A stretch of DNA of 64,000 bases from Bradyrhizobium stylosanthis (GCF_001641335.1 NZ_LVEM01000004.1:624100-688099), one strand, 5' to 3'. Counted from the first letter of the stretch, positions 1-7,798 are shown. Made by a program: numbers and translations. The notes: generated by a model from the letters alone, not told the origin.

Positions 1-587
1 TAAGCCGCATCGGCCCACACCACGGCCTCATCACCGCGGATCAGTTCGTCGGCCGGCGTTGTATCGTTGATATTGGCGGGCGTCGTCAGGACTGCCCGGA
101 TCAGGCCAGATCCCTCATCGACGCCCATATGGGCCTTGTAACCGAAGGTCGAACCACCCTTGCCCTGACGCTTAGTGAACCGGGCATCTGGGTCGTTTGA
201 TGGACGATCCTCCTTTGGAGGAGCTGAGACGGCCTGGATCAAGGTTGCATCGAGCATCGTGCCGCGCTTGAGGATGACGCCAGCATTCTCAAGCTGGCGA
301 TCCAACTCGCCAAATAACTTCTCCAGAAGACCCTGTTCGACGAGCTGGTTCCGGAAGCGGTTCAGAACCGTATGGTCGGGCGTCGCATCCTCAAGGCTCA
401 GACCGACGAAACGCTTGAACGAGAGCCGGTCGCCCAGCGCTTCCTCGAGCTCGCGTTCCGAAAGACCATAGAGTGATTGCAACAGCAGCGCCCGAAACAG
501 CACCAACACCGGGTATCCCGGCTGACCGGGTCCTTTCTCGTCCCGCAAATGGCCGATCAGCTTCTCGAACCGATACCACTTCACCAT
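1..587 (-). CDS. IS5-family DDE transposase, partial (left edge)
   Basis: The minus-strand frame is open from an ATG at 587 to the window edge, giving about 195 residues. The N-terminal half reads like the helical domain of IS5-type transposases (segments such as LLLQSLYGLSERELEEAL and DRLSFKRFVGLSLED). It is followed by the first catalytic Asp region (GTMLDATLIQA), a Lys/Gly-rich stretch (TKRQGKGGSTFGYKAHMGVD), and sequence approaching the second Asp. The rest of the DDE domain lies outside the window. The N-terminus looks shorter than in related transposases, which usually have 20-30 more residues before the WYRFEKL-like segment. Sequence above about 590 no longer looks like transposase, so the element may be truncated at this end. 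I could not identify a terminal inverted repeat or target duplication. Confidence 0.85.
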   Translation of the reverse strand, partial: MVKWYRFEKLIGHLRDEKGPGQPGYPVLVLFRALLLQSLYGLSERELEEALGDRLSFKRFVGLSLEDATPDHTVLNRFRNQLVEQGLLEKLFGELDRQLENAGVILKRGTMLDATLIQAVSAPPKEDRPSNDPDARFTKRQGKGGSTFGYKAHMGVDEGSGLIRAVLTTPANINDTTPADELIRGDEAVVWADAA

Positions 588-619
588 CTGGCCCCAACCA
601 AGAACCAGGAGACGCGCCC

Positions 620-1549
620 ATGTCCGCTCCGCGCGACGATGAATTCGGCTTTGCGCCCGACTACGACTCCCCCGTCCCCTACATGCAGCGCACGCGCGAT
701 TATTACGCGGCGATCGGCTACACCACGGCTTACCGCTGGGCGCACTACACCGAGGCGCCGTTCCAGCCGTTGAAGAAGCCGCTGGCGAAGTCGCGCGTGA
801 CCATCATCACCACGGCGGCGCCTTACGATCCCACCAAGGGCGACCAGGGGCCGGGCGCGGCCTATAACGGCAGCGCGAAGTTTTACCAGGTCTATGACGG
901 CGACACCTCGCAACAGCACGACCTTCGCATCTCCCACATCGGCTACGACCGCAAGCACACCTCGGCCACCGACAACGGCACCTGGTTTCCGCTGCCGCAG
1001 CTCCTGAAGGCGTCTGCCTCCGGCCGCATCGGCGAAGTGGCACCGCGCTTCTTCGGCGCACCGACCAATCGCAGCCATCGCGTCACGCTCGACACCGATG
1101 CGCCGGAGATCCTGGCGCGCTGCCTCGCGGACAAGGTGGATGTCGCCGTGCTGGTGCCGAACTGCCCGGTCTGCCACCAGACCACGGCGCTGGTGGCGCG
1201 GCACCTCGAGCGCAACGGCATTCCGACCGTGATCATGGGCTGCGCCAAGGACATCATCGAGCACGCCGCCGTGCCGCGCTTCCTGTTCTCGGATTTCCCG
1301 CTCGGCAATTCCGCCGGCAAGCCGCACGATGTCGCTTCCCAGGCGCAGACGCTGGAGCTCGCGTTGAAGCTGCTGGAGAGCGCGAGCGGACCGCAGACCA
1401 CGATGCAGTCGCCGCTGCGCTGGAGCGAGGACGCCTCCTGGAAGCTCGACTACAACAACGTCGCGCAGCTCTCTCCTGAAGAGCTGGCGCGCCGCCGTGC
1501 CGAATTCGACAAGCAGAAGGAGATCGCGCGCGGCAACCGCGCCGCCTAA
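620..1549 (+). CDS. GrdB/PrdB-like (glycine/sarcosine/betaine reductase selenoprotein B family) protein
   Basis: The product is 309 residues. The ATG at 620 was chosen because AGGAGA lies 8 bases upstream; in-frame codons further upstream belong to the IS-derived region. It resembles the GRDB family of reductase B subunits. The key element is VPNCPVCHQT with Cys182 and Cys185, followed by a helix and GIPTV, in the place where family members of glycine or proline reductases carry selenocysteine. Here both positions are Cys. The usual anaerobic partners (GrdA, GrdC/D, PrdA) are not nearby. The substrate is unknown; a thiol-based reductase is an inference. The neighbouring CoA-transferase starts 160 bases downstream past a hairpin, so co-transcription is uncertain. 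Confidence 0.7.
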   Translation: MSAPRDDEFGFAPDYDSPVPYMQRTRDYYAAIGYTTAYRWAHYTEAPFQPLKKPLAKSRVTIITTAAPYDPTKGDQGPGAAYNGSAKFYQVYDGDTSQQHDLRISHIGYDRKHTSATDNGTWFPLPQLLKASASGRIGEVAPRFFGAPTNRSHRVTLDTDAPEILARCLADKVDVAVLVPNCPVCHQTTALVARHLERNGIPTVIMGCAKDIIEHAAVPRFLFSDFPLGNSAGKPHDVASQAQTLELALKLLESASGPQTTMQSPLRWSEDASWKLDYNNVAQLSPEELARRRAEFDKQKEIARGNRAA

Positions 1550-1586
1550 AGCGCGATGAGATTCGGATGGATCGTCATCGCGCTTT
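1548..1586 (+). terminator. 12-bp perfect stem after the GrdB-like gene
   Basis: AAAGCGCGATGA at 1548-1559 pairs perfectly with TCATCGCGCTTT at 1575-1586 around a 15-base loop. It overlaps the stop codon of the upstream gene. There is no strong T-run, so it could be a repeat element and not an intrinsic terminator. Confidence 0.45.
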
Positions 1587-1600
1587 AGATTGTTGTTTGC

Positions 1601-1666
1601 GCATGATCTTTCCGGAAAACCGCTTCGCACTTTGCGCTAACGCGGCCCTCCGGGTCCGGATCATGC
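1601..1666. repeat. Palindromic repeat, GCATGATC...GATCATGC family, copy 1
   Basis: It opens with GCATGATCTTTCCGGAAAAC and closes with CCGGATCATGC. The second copy is at 51160-51204. Ends are mutually complementary. Confidence 0.7.
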
Positions 1667-1708
1667 TTTAACGTCCTCCGACAACGAAAACAAAATGGGG
1701 AGAGCGAC

Positions 1709-2902
1709 GTGACGCGACCGTTCGAGGGTGTGAAGATCCTGGACTTCACGCAAGTGCTGGCCGGTCCTTATGCCAGCTACCAACTGGCGTTGTTAGGCGC
1801 GGACGTCATCAAGGTCGAGCGGCGCGAGGGCGAGGACATGCGCCGCACGCCGCTGTCCCGCGAATGGGCCGAGCGCGGGCTCGCCCCCGCATTCCAGGCC
1901 ATCAACGGCAACAAGCGCAGCCTGACGCTCGACCTGCAGAAGCCCGACGCCATCGCGATCGTGAAGAAGCTTGCCGCGACCGTCGACGTCGTCATGGAGA
2001 ACTTCCGGCCGGGCGTGATGGACAAGCTCGGCATCGGCTACGAGGCACTCTCGGCGATCAACCCGAAACTGATCTATTGCGCGGTGTCCGGCTTCGGCCA
2101 GACCGGCCCGGATCGCCTGCGGCCCGGCTATGACGGCAAGATGCAGGCGCTGTCGGGCATCATGGCGATCACGGGGCATCCGGAGACAGGACCGACGCGT
2201 GCCGGCTTCGCCGTCTGCGACGTGCTCTCGGGCGCGACGGCTGCGTTCGGCGTGTCGAGCGCGCTGTACCAGCGCGACCGCACCGGCAAGGGGCAGTTTG
2301 TCGATGTCTCCATGCTGGAGGCAACGATGGCGTTTCTCTCAGGGCAAATCGCCGACTGGTCGGTCGCAGGGCATCGCCAGCAGCTCTCGGGCAACCAGGC
2401 GGTGAGCCGCAGGACCACCGCGAACCTGTTCAAATGCGGCGATGGCCACATCCTGCTCGCCGTCAACAACGAGAAGCAGTACCGCGCGCTGATGAGTGCG
2501 CTCGGCCGCGAGGACACGCTGAGCGATTCGCGCTTCGCGGACTGGTTTTCGCGCAATGAGAACGAGCCGGCGCTGCGCGCCATCATCGAAGAGGCGCTGG
2601 CGAAAAGGCCCGCGCGCGAGTGGGAGACGATTCTGGAAGACGCCGGCGCGCCCTGCGCCAGCATCTGGAAGATCGAGGAGGTCATCGACCATCCCCAGAT
2701 CAAGGCGCGCGGCGCGATCCAGGAGCTCGACACGCCCTATGGCCGGCTGCGCTTTGCCGGCAGCGGCTTCAAGCTCGCGCATGGCGGCGGCAGGCTGGAC
2801 CGGATGGCGCCGGAAGTGGGTGCGGATACGGATGCGGTGCTCGGCGAGCTCGGCTTCGATGCGACGGAGATCGCGGCGTTGAGGGCAAGGGAGATTGTCT
2901 AA
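1709..2902 (+). CDS. CaiB/BaiF (class III) CoA-transferase
   Basis: This 397-residue protein is the usual length for family III CoA-transferases, which move CoA between carboxylic acids through an aspartyl-CoA intermediate. The N-terminus (GVKILDFTQVLAGPYASYQL, then GADVIKVE) is the characteristic opening. The likely catalytic Asp is Asp142 in RPGYDGKMQALSG. NGNKRSLTLDL and ENFRPGVMDKLG are further family signatures. The start is GTG at 1709 with GGGGAGAG 6-13 bases upstream. The acyl substrates cannot be read from sequence. Confidence 0.92.
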   Translation: MTRPFEGVKILDFTQVLAGPYASYQLALLGADVIKVERREGEDMRRTPLSREWAERGLAPAFQAINGNKRSLTLDLQKPDAIAIVKKLAATVDVVMENFRPGVMDKLGIGYEALSAINPKLIYCAVSGFGQTGPDRLRPGYDGKMQALSGIMAITGHPETGPTRAGFAVCDVLSGATAAFGVSSALYQRDRTGKGQFVDVSMLEATMAFLSGQIADWSVAGHRQQLSGNQAVSRRTTANLFKCGDGHILLAVNNEKQYRALMSALGREDTLSDSRFADWFSRNENEPALRAIIEEALAKRPAREWETILEDAGAPCASIWKIEEVIDHPQIKARGAIQELDTPYGRLRFAGSGFKLAHGGGRLDRMAPEVGADTDAVLGELGFDATEIAALRAREIV

Positions 2903-2912
2903 AACTCCGCTG

Positions 2913-3004
2913 CCGTAGGGTGGGCAAAGCGAAGCGTGCCCACCATTGTGCGTTGAAGAGAGAGATCGTGGGCACGGCGCGTTGCGTCTTTGCCCACCCT
3001 ACGG
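2913..3004. repeat. Palindromic repeat, CCGTAGGGTGGGCAAAG family, copy 1
   Basis: The outer arms CCGTAGGGTGGGCAAAG and CTTTGCCCACCCTACGG-like sequence are inverted repeats, with an inner GTGCCCACC / GGGCAC pair. Other copies lie at 12669-12764, 42004-42095 and 50131-50225. Confidence 0.85.
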
Positions 3005-3011
3005 CACTGGC

Positions 3012-3133
3012 CGTCGTCCCGGCGAAGGCCGGGACCCATAACCACCGCATTCAATTTGGCGGAGATTGCTCACCACCATCTCGCGCCACACTGCTCCCTG
3101 GGGGTATGGGTCCCGGCCTTCGCCGGGACGACG
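3012..3133. repeat. Palindromic repeat, CGTCGTCCCGGCGAAGGCC family, copy 1
   Basis: CGTCGTCCCGGCGAAGGCC at the left pairs with GGCCTTCGCCGGGACGACG at the right; each arm can also fold alone. Other copies are at 30171-30197 (single arm) and 45704-45833. Confidence 0.85.
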
Positions 3134-3169
3134 ATTGAATTTTGGGCGCGGGTCGAATTTCAACAATAG

Positions 3170-3934
3170 CTAGAACAACGACCCCTGCCCGTCATCCGAT
3201 GACGCAGCCGCAGCCTTCCGCGCTGCCTTCTTCGGCTTCGCCGCCTCTGCTTCCGCCTCCATCTCCTCCGCGCTGATCGGCAACAACAACTGATCGTCGT
3301 CATTGGCGACGCGGTTGACGCGGGTGGAGACGGGGTGCCAGGCGAATTCGCCGATGCGCGGGGCGCCCATCAGCGGCAGGATCGCATCGACCTCGTCGCC
3401 GCGATGATCGAGCCAGCGTTCGAAATCGCGCGGACTGATCGTGACGGGAACGCGGTCATGCAGCGCGGCGAGATCCGTGCTCGCCGCCGCGGTGACGATC
3501 GCGACCGTGTCGAGCTCCTCGCCGTTCGGCCCGACCCAGGTCTCGAACACCGCTGCAAAGCCGAGCGGCTCTCCGTCGGCGCGGTGGATGAAGAACGGCT
3601 GCTTGCGGCCACCCTCCGACTTCCATTCGTAATAACCATCGGCCGGGATCAGGCCGCGCCGCCGGCGGATCGCCTTCTTGAAGGCGGGCTTCTCCAGCAC
3701 CGTCTCCGAGCGGGCGTTGATCAGCAGCGTGAAGCTCTTGGGATCCTTGACCCAGCTCGGCAACAGGCCCCAGCGCATCAGGCGGAAATGGCGCGCGCCA
3801 TTCTCCACCAAAACGACCGGAATCGGTTGCGTCGGGGCGACATTGTACCGGGGCGGGAAATTCGGCTGCTCGATGTAGCCGAATAGTTGCCGTAAAGCCG
3901 CGGGGGCTGAAGTTATGACGAAGCGTCCACACAT
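3170..3934 (-). CDS. yedK: SOS response-associated peptidase / abasic-site processing protein, YedK (HMCES family)
   Basis: The product is 254 residues, longer than E. coli YedK because of a C-terminal tail. HMCES/YedK proteins crosslink abasic sites in single-stranded DNA through Cys2. The family residues are present: Cys2 (MCGRF), Asn73 in INARSE, Glu103 in DGYYEW and His159 in LHDRVP, plus RYNVAPTQ and RWGLLPSW. After the catalytic domain (to about residue 220) comes an Ala/Lys/Glu-rich linker and a terminal GQGSLF that resembles a beta-clamp-binding motif. The ATG at 3934 is required because Cys2 must become the N-terminus. No LexA box was found in the 60 bases upstream. Confidence 0.95.
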   Translation of the reverse strand: MCGRFVITSAPAALRQLFGYIEQPNFPPRYNVAPTQPIPVVLVENGARHFRLMRWGLLPSWVKDPKSFTLLINARSETVLEKPAFKKAIRRRRGLIPADGYYEWKSEGGRKQPFFIHRADGEPLGFAAVFETWVGPNGEELDTVAIVTAAASTDLAALHDRVPVTISPRDFERWLDHRGDEVDAILPLMGAPRIGEFAWHPVSTRVNRVANDDDQLLLPISAEEMEAEAEAAKPKKAARKAAAASSDDGQGSLF

Positions 3935-3995
3935 CCTTGGGCCAATATAGGGTCCGTTGAGGTCCTTTTAACCCCGAACGTTAACACTGCGGCAG

Positions 3996-4493
3996 ATGAG
4001 CTCAACGGCCACCCAACCCGCGCGGCATGTACAGACGGGCCCCGAGGCCGCGGCCTGGGCCGAACGGCTGCGCGTGGCCAACATCAACCCGCGAACCGGG
4101 CTTGCCACTGATTATCTCAACCATTTCAATGAAGCCGTGATGCTGCTGGAAATGGTCCCCGATATGCCCGAATGCGCCGAAGATTTCTTGACCTGGTCGC
4201 CGCTGTCCTATGCGGAGCATTTCACGGCATCGAACTTCAAGGCGCGGGACCTCGCCATCGAGGCCTATGAGAAGGCCGATCCGAACGTGCGCGCCCAGTT
4301 CGACCACATCACGGACACCATGACCTCGATCCTGACCGCGGTCGGATCGGCCATGCGCGAGGTCGAGAAGGATACAACCCGCGTACGCCTCGCCGAACAG
4401 GCCACGCTCTGGGTCAAGCCGCTGATCGCGGCCTGCGGCGGCATCATCAACGGCGGCGCGGAGGCCGACGTCGACACCATCATGGCGAATTGA
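3996..4493 (+). CDS. Conserved hypothetical protein (165 aa)
   Basis: I do not recognise a characterised family. The protein is soluble, mostly predicted helical, with no signal peptide or membrane segment. It contains NHFNEAVMLLEMVPDMPEC and a long central helix (AQFDHITDTMTSILTAVGSAM), and ends in a short acidic tail. The Nudix gene begins 18 bases after its stop, so the two are probably co-transcribed. It is divergent from yedK with 61 bases between the starts. Confidence 0.75.
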   Translation: MSSTATQPARHVQTGPEAAAWAERLRVANINPRTGLATDYLNHFNEAVMLLEMVPDMPECAEDFLTWSPLSYAEHFTASNFKARDLAIEAYEKADPNVRAQFDHITDTMTSILTAVGSAMREVEKDTTRVRLAEQATLWVKPLIAACGGIINGGAEADVDTIMAN

Positions 4494-4511
4494 GCCAGGC
4501 TGGTTGAAGAT

Positions 4512-4946
4512 ATGTCCGCCGTCATCCAGCCCACCCATCCCCAGATCGCCGTCAGTGCCGCGATTTTCCGCAACGGCAAGGTGCTTCTGACCCGCCGCGC
4601 CCGCTCGCCGGCAAAAGGCTTCTATTCGCTGCCGGGCGGCCGGGTCGAATTCGGCGAATCGCTGCACCAGGCGCTCAAGCGCGAGGTCGACGAGGAGACC
4701 GGGCTCGAGATCGAGATCGTCGGCCTTGCCGGCTGGCGCGAGGTGCTGCCGGCTGCGCCCGGCGCCGGCCACTATCTGATCATGTCCTTTGCCGCCCGCT
4801 GGGTGGCGAAGGAGCCCGCCCTGAACGACGAGCTCGACGATTACCGCTGGATCGCCCCGGACGCCCTGGCGAGCCTGGGGGACCTCAAGCTGACCGGGGG
4901 CCTGGAGGAGATCATCCAGTCCGCCCACAGGCTGCTCGGGGCCTGA
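4512..4946 (+). CDS. Nudix hydrolase (ADP-ribose pyrophosphatase-like)
   Basis: This 144-residue protein has an intact Nudix box from about Gly43: GGRVEFGESLHQALKREVDE followed by ETGL, matching GX5EX7REUXEEXGU including the metal-binding glutamates. The preceding LPGG and the ARWVAKEP strand fit small Nudix enzymes that cleave nucleoside diphosphate derivatives such as ADP-ribose or oxidised dNTPs. Which substrate is used cannot be decided here. It sits between the 165-residue protein and the TIGR02301-type protein with short gaps. Confidence 0.92.
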   Translation: MSAVIQPTHPQIAVSAAIFRNGKVLLTRRARSPAKGFYSLPGGRVEFGESLHQALKREVDEETGLEIEIVGLAGWREVLPAAPGAGHYLIMSFAARWVAKEPALNDELDDYRWIAPDALASLGDLKLTGGLEEIIQSAHRLLGA

Positions 4947-4991
4947 CGGCCCGCCTTGCGCCCGCCGTCCCGAGGAGGCATACAGCCGCCG

Positions 4992-5369
4992 ATGTCCACG
5001 CGATTTCTGGCCATTTTTGCCTTGATTCTCGCCTGCGCCTGCGGCCCCGCCCGGGCCCAGGACGCCGCGGCGCCGTTTGACGGCGAATTGCAGCGGCTGG
5101 CCGAGATCCTCGGCGGGCTGCACTATCTGCGCGGCATCTGCGGATCCAACGAGGGCAACAAATGGCGCAGCGAGATGCAGGCGCTGATCGACGCCGAAAC
5201 CCCCTCGGGCGAGCGCCGCACCCGGATGATCGCCGGCTTCAACCGCGGCTATAACGGCTTCCAGCAGACCTACCGGAGCTGCACGCCGGCCGCGACGGTA
5301 GCGATCCGCCGCTATATCGAGGAAGGCTCGAAGATCTCGCGCGATCTGACGGCGCGCTACGCGAACTGA
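4992..5369 (+). CDS. TIGR02301-family periplasmic protein
   Basis: The product is 125 residues. The start at 4992 gives a clean signal peptide (STRFLAIFALILACACGPARAQ), with GAGGAGG 13-18 bases upstream; an in-frame TTG at 4956 would place charged residues before it. The mature part contains LAEILGGLHYLRGICG and GFNRGYNGFQQTYRSC. These two motifs fit the alphaproteobacterial TIGR02301 family of unknown function. The two mature cysteines could form a disulfide. The gene closely follows the Nudix gene. Confidence 0.85.
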   Translation: MSTRFLAIFALILACACGPARAQDAAAPFDGELQRLAEILGGLHYLRGICGSNEGNKWRSEMQALIDAETPSGERRTRMIAGFNRGYNGFQQTYRSCTPAATVAIRRYIEEGSKISRDLTARYAN

Positions 5370-5712
5370 GCTTCTTTCAAATCCCGAACACTACGATCCT
5401 CATCCCTTGTGCAACGGCGAAGCCGTTGTCGCTGGGAGCGCGGAACGCGCGTCTCGAAGGATGAAAGGCCCGGCTGCAGCAGTGGGGCCTGCATGGTTCG
5501 AGACGCGTGCTGCGCACGCTCCTCACCATGAGGATCAGCACGTGCCGGGATGACACGTGGGTCGACGCGGACGCGCGGCTGGAACCCTGTCATCGAGTTT
5601 GTTCACAGCCGTTAACCGTTCCTAAAGATGTGGCCTAGCGGGCGTTAATGCGCGTGCTACACCTCTCGTGCAGCGCATCGCCGTGGACGCGCCTCCAGCC
5701 CTGTCGAGTTTC
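5370..5712. other. 343-base gap, mostly a large palindromic repeat
   Basis: No gene is seen. Bases 5396-5536 form one large imperfect palindrome; the remainder has no convincing terminator, RNA or reading frame. Confidence 0.7.
5396..5536. repeat. Palindromic repeat, ATCCTCAT...ATGAGGAT family, single copy
   Basis: Outer ends ATCCTCATC and ACCATGAGGAT are inverted, with inner arms CGCGCGTCTCGAAGGATGAA and TGGTTCGAGACGCGTG. Several nested hairpins are possible. Confidence 0.7.
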
Positions 5713-5979
5713 ATGAGCCAGTCGATTTCCTACGCACCCGCCCGCGCGCCGCTGCCCGATCACGAGCAGAAACAGGCCGCACTGAGCTATCTCAACGAGG
5801 CCTGGGCCGAAGCGCGCCATGACGGCGTCGACGGCGACTGCCTGGCGCAGGCCAGCCTGTTCGCGGCCTTCGCGGAGCTCGTCGGTACCTATGGCGAGGA
5901 CGCGGTGGCGAAGTTCGTCGAGGGTTTCCCGGGCCGCATCCGCAACGGCGAGTTCTCGGTCGACATCTGCAGGCAGTAA
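5713..5979 (+). CDS. Conserved hypothetical protein (88 aa)
   Basis: This is a small soluble helical protein with no recognised domain. It contains ALSYLNEAWAEARHDGVDGD and FAAFAELVGTYGEDAVAKFV and ends in DICRQ. Codon usage matches neighbouring genes. The ATG at 5713 is used here; an in-frame GTG at 5668 would add 15 residues. Neither has a clear ribosome binding site, so the start is uncertain. Confidence 0.6.
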   Translation: MSQSISYAPARAPLPDHEQKQAALSYLNEAWAEARHDGVDGDCLAQASLFAAFAELVGTYGEDAVAKFVEGFPGRIRNGEFSVDICRQ

Positions 5980-6157
5980 GCCCGCATCGAAAATGACCCC
6001 GCCACGCGGGCGGGGCCAGTCGACGGATGAATGACTTTGCGACACGTCGCGAAGTCTGCCGTCTTTATCGCACGGAAGCCGGCTCCCGCGGCCAAGCATT
6101 AGTCTCGCGACGGCCGGGAGATCTTCCCACCAGAGCCGGGAAAGCCCTCCCTCCTCC

Positions 6158-6478
6158 CTACGGCTCGATCTTGAGCGTCGCTTTCATGTTGGGATGATAG
6201 CGGCAGTAATACTCGACCATTCCCGCCTTCTTCAGGACTGACGTCGCCGACTTCTTCGGCGGCAGCGTCACGTCGAAATCGCCGTTCTTGGCGGTGGCGG
6301 TGTGGGCGAAGACGTCCTTGTTGACCCAGCTGATGGTGTCACCGACCTTCGCCGACACCTCCGCCGGAGAGATCACAAGACTCTCCATCGTGATCTCGAT
6401 CGTCGCGGCGCGCGCCGGGACTGATATCGACAGGGCGATGACCGCAAGCGCGATCGGAGCGAGGCATCCCGGCATCAT
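6158..6478 (-). CDS. Periplasmic cupredoxin (amicyanin/plastocyanin-like blue copper protein)
   Basis: The 106-residue precursor has a signal peptide ending near PARAA. The mature domain keeps type I copper ligands: a His in DVFAHTAT and the C-terminal C-x2-H-x2-M loop in YYCRYHPNM. This fits a small electron-transfer or copper-handling cupredoxin. It starts 8 bases after the DUF4142 stop, so the two genes are one transcript. Two adjacent ATGs (6478 and 6475) are possible starts. Confidence 0.93.
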   Translation of the reverse strand: MMPGCLAPIALAVIALSISVPARAATIEITMESLVISPAEVSAKVGDTISWVNKDVFAHTATAKNGDFDVTLPPKKSATSVLKKAGMVEYYCRYHPNMKATLKIEP

Positions 6479-6486
6479 ACTGCACC

Positions 6487-7017
6487 CTATTTCAGCTCGG
6501 CCGCGACATGCTCGGCGTGCTGCTCGTGGCCCTGGAAGATCTTCAGGCCGGTCTGCAACAGGCTCTTCAGCTCCGCATTGCTGGCGGACGGAATGAGCTG
6601 GGTTTCCAGCGCGCTGTTGACCGCCTTGTGGTAGGCAACCTCGTTGGCGACATAGGCCTTGTCGAAGGCCGCGCCGCTCAGCCTGTCCAGCTCCGCCAGC
6701 TTGTCGCTGGCCTGCTTCGACAGCGCCTTGCTGGTGTCGTTGTCCTCAGGGGTGACGTTCAGCTTCTTGACCAGCGCCAGCGCCTGCTTGTTGACCGCCT
6801 CATGGTCGCGCAGCATGTCCTCGGCAAACGCCTTGACGCCCTTGCTCGTCGCTTTCTTCTGCGCCTGCTTGGCGGCGTTGATGTCGATCACGCCGGCGGT
6901 GTAGGCGATGTGGGCGATCTGCGGATCGGTCGGCTTGTCGGCGGCAATGGCGCCTTGCAGCGCGGGACCCGACAACAGAATGGCCGCGGCGACCGCCGCG
7001 CTCCAACGAATGAACAT
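6487..7017 (-). CDS. DUF4142 domain-containing secreted protein
   Basis: The 176-residue precursor has a signal peptide (AAAILLSGPALQGAIAAD). The mature part is an all-helical, Lys/Ala-rich domain with the DUF4142 pattern: DINAAKQAQKKATSKGVKAF, then an LRDHEAVN motif and GHEQHAEHV near the C-terminus. DUF4142 is ferritin-like in fold and is often found beside ECF sigma factors or stress genes. Its biochemical role is unknown. The His/Glu residues could bind metal, but this is inference. It lies between the sigma factor and the cupredoxin. Confidence 0.9.
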   Translation of the reverse strand: MFIRWSAAVAAAILLSGPALQGAIAADKPTDPQIAHIAYTAGVIDINAAKQAQKKATSKGVKAFAEDMLRDHEAVNKQALALVKKLNVTPEDNDTSKALSKQASDKLAELDRLSGAAFDKAYVANEVAYHKAVNSALETQLIPSASNAELKSLLQTGLKIFQGHEQHAEHVAAELK

Positions 7018-7108
7018 GGTTTGACACTCCTGTGCTGCCGGGCGTTTTGCCGGCGCGTTGCTTCACAGGAATTGGATGGACGTTTCGCGCAAACGTTCCC
7101 GAAAAAAT

Positions 7109-7798
7109 TCAGCCGCCGACACCGAGCCGCTTCAGCACCGCTTCGGTCAGGCGCTCGCAGCGCCAGCCGGCGAACGGGAAGGCATCCATCATCACGGGGC
7201 CGATCTCCTTCTCGACATTCTCCCGCAGCATGGTGCGGGCGCGGTGCAGCCGCGTCTTCACCGTCTCGGGCTTCAGGCCGAGCAGAGCGGCAGTCTCCTC
7301 GATGTTCATGCCCTCCATGACGCGTGCGACGAACACCATGCGAAAAACATCCGGCAACTCGTCGATGGCGCGCTCGACGACGCGCTGGATTTCACGTTGG
7401 GCCATGGTCCTTTCCGGATCGCCTGGAGGAGAAACGGGAAACTTGATGATCTGCGCCTCGAGCGCGGCCTCGGACACCGAGCCGAGCTCGACATGCGGCC
7501 TTGTGCTTCGCGCCCGGCCAAGCGCCTCGTTGATGGCAATGCGGGACAGCCAGGTCGACAGACCGGACTCGCCGCGGAAGCCGTCGAGATGGGTGAAGGC
7601 GCGCACATAGGTTTCCTGCACGACGTCCTCGGCTTCGCTGTCACTGCGCAGAATAGCGCGTGCGAGGCGGTAGAGCCGGCGGTTGTTGGCCTGCATGATC
7701 TCGCGCAGCGCGGCCTCGTCCCGGGCCCGCGCGCGGTCGATCAGTTCGGCTTCCAGCGTTCTGGCGCCGGCGGACAGTCCGGCTGCGGTCCGTTGCAT
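7109..7798 (-). CDS. ECF-type RNA polymerase sigma factor
   Basis: The product is 229 residues from the ATG at 7798, preceded by CAGGTGA; a GTG at 7807 is less well placed. Region 2 is clear (RLYRLARAILRSDSEAEDVV and FRGESGLSTWLSRIAINEA), as is region 4 with its helix-turn-helix (GMNIEETAALLGLKPETVKT, then RLHRARTMLRE). A 25-residue C-terminal extension with GWRCERLTEAV follows. No anti-sigma gene is adjacent. The DUF4142 and cupredoxin genes follow 91 bases downstream on the same strand and may be its targets. Confidence 0.95.
   Translation of the reverse strand: MQRTAAGLSAGARTLEAELIDRARARDEAALREIMQANNRRLYRLARAILRSDSEAEDVVQETYVRAFTHLDGFRGESGLSTWLSRIAINEALGRARSTRPHVELGSVSEAALEAQIIKFPVSPPGDPERTMAQREIQRVVERAIDELPDVFRMVFVARVMEGMNIEETAALLGLKPETVKTRLHRARTMLRENVEKEIGPVMMDAFPFAGWRCERLTEAVLKRLGVGG

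Noticed and set aside
581..1630. Long minus-strand reading frame of about 349 codons opposite the GrdB-like gene
   Set aside because: It is Arg-rich with no family resemblance and is complementary to a well-supported gene. High-GC DNA produces such shadow frames.
2913..3133. Repeats as a CRISPR array
   Set aside because: The repeats are dispersed singly, are themselves palindromic and 80-170 bases long, and have no regular spacers or cas genes.
3935..3995. LexA box upstream of yedK
   Set aside because: Only one GAAC (3976 region) is present, with no second half-site at seven bases. The SOS link here rests on the family name only.
7090..7100. GGAAC element upstream of the DUF4142 gene as an EcfG-type -35
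   Set aside because: The nearest CGTC/CGTT-like element is 12 bases away, whereas EcfG promoters need 16-17. No convincing match remains.
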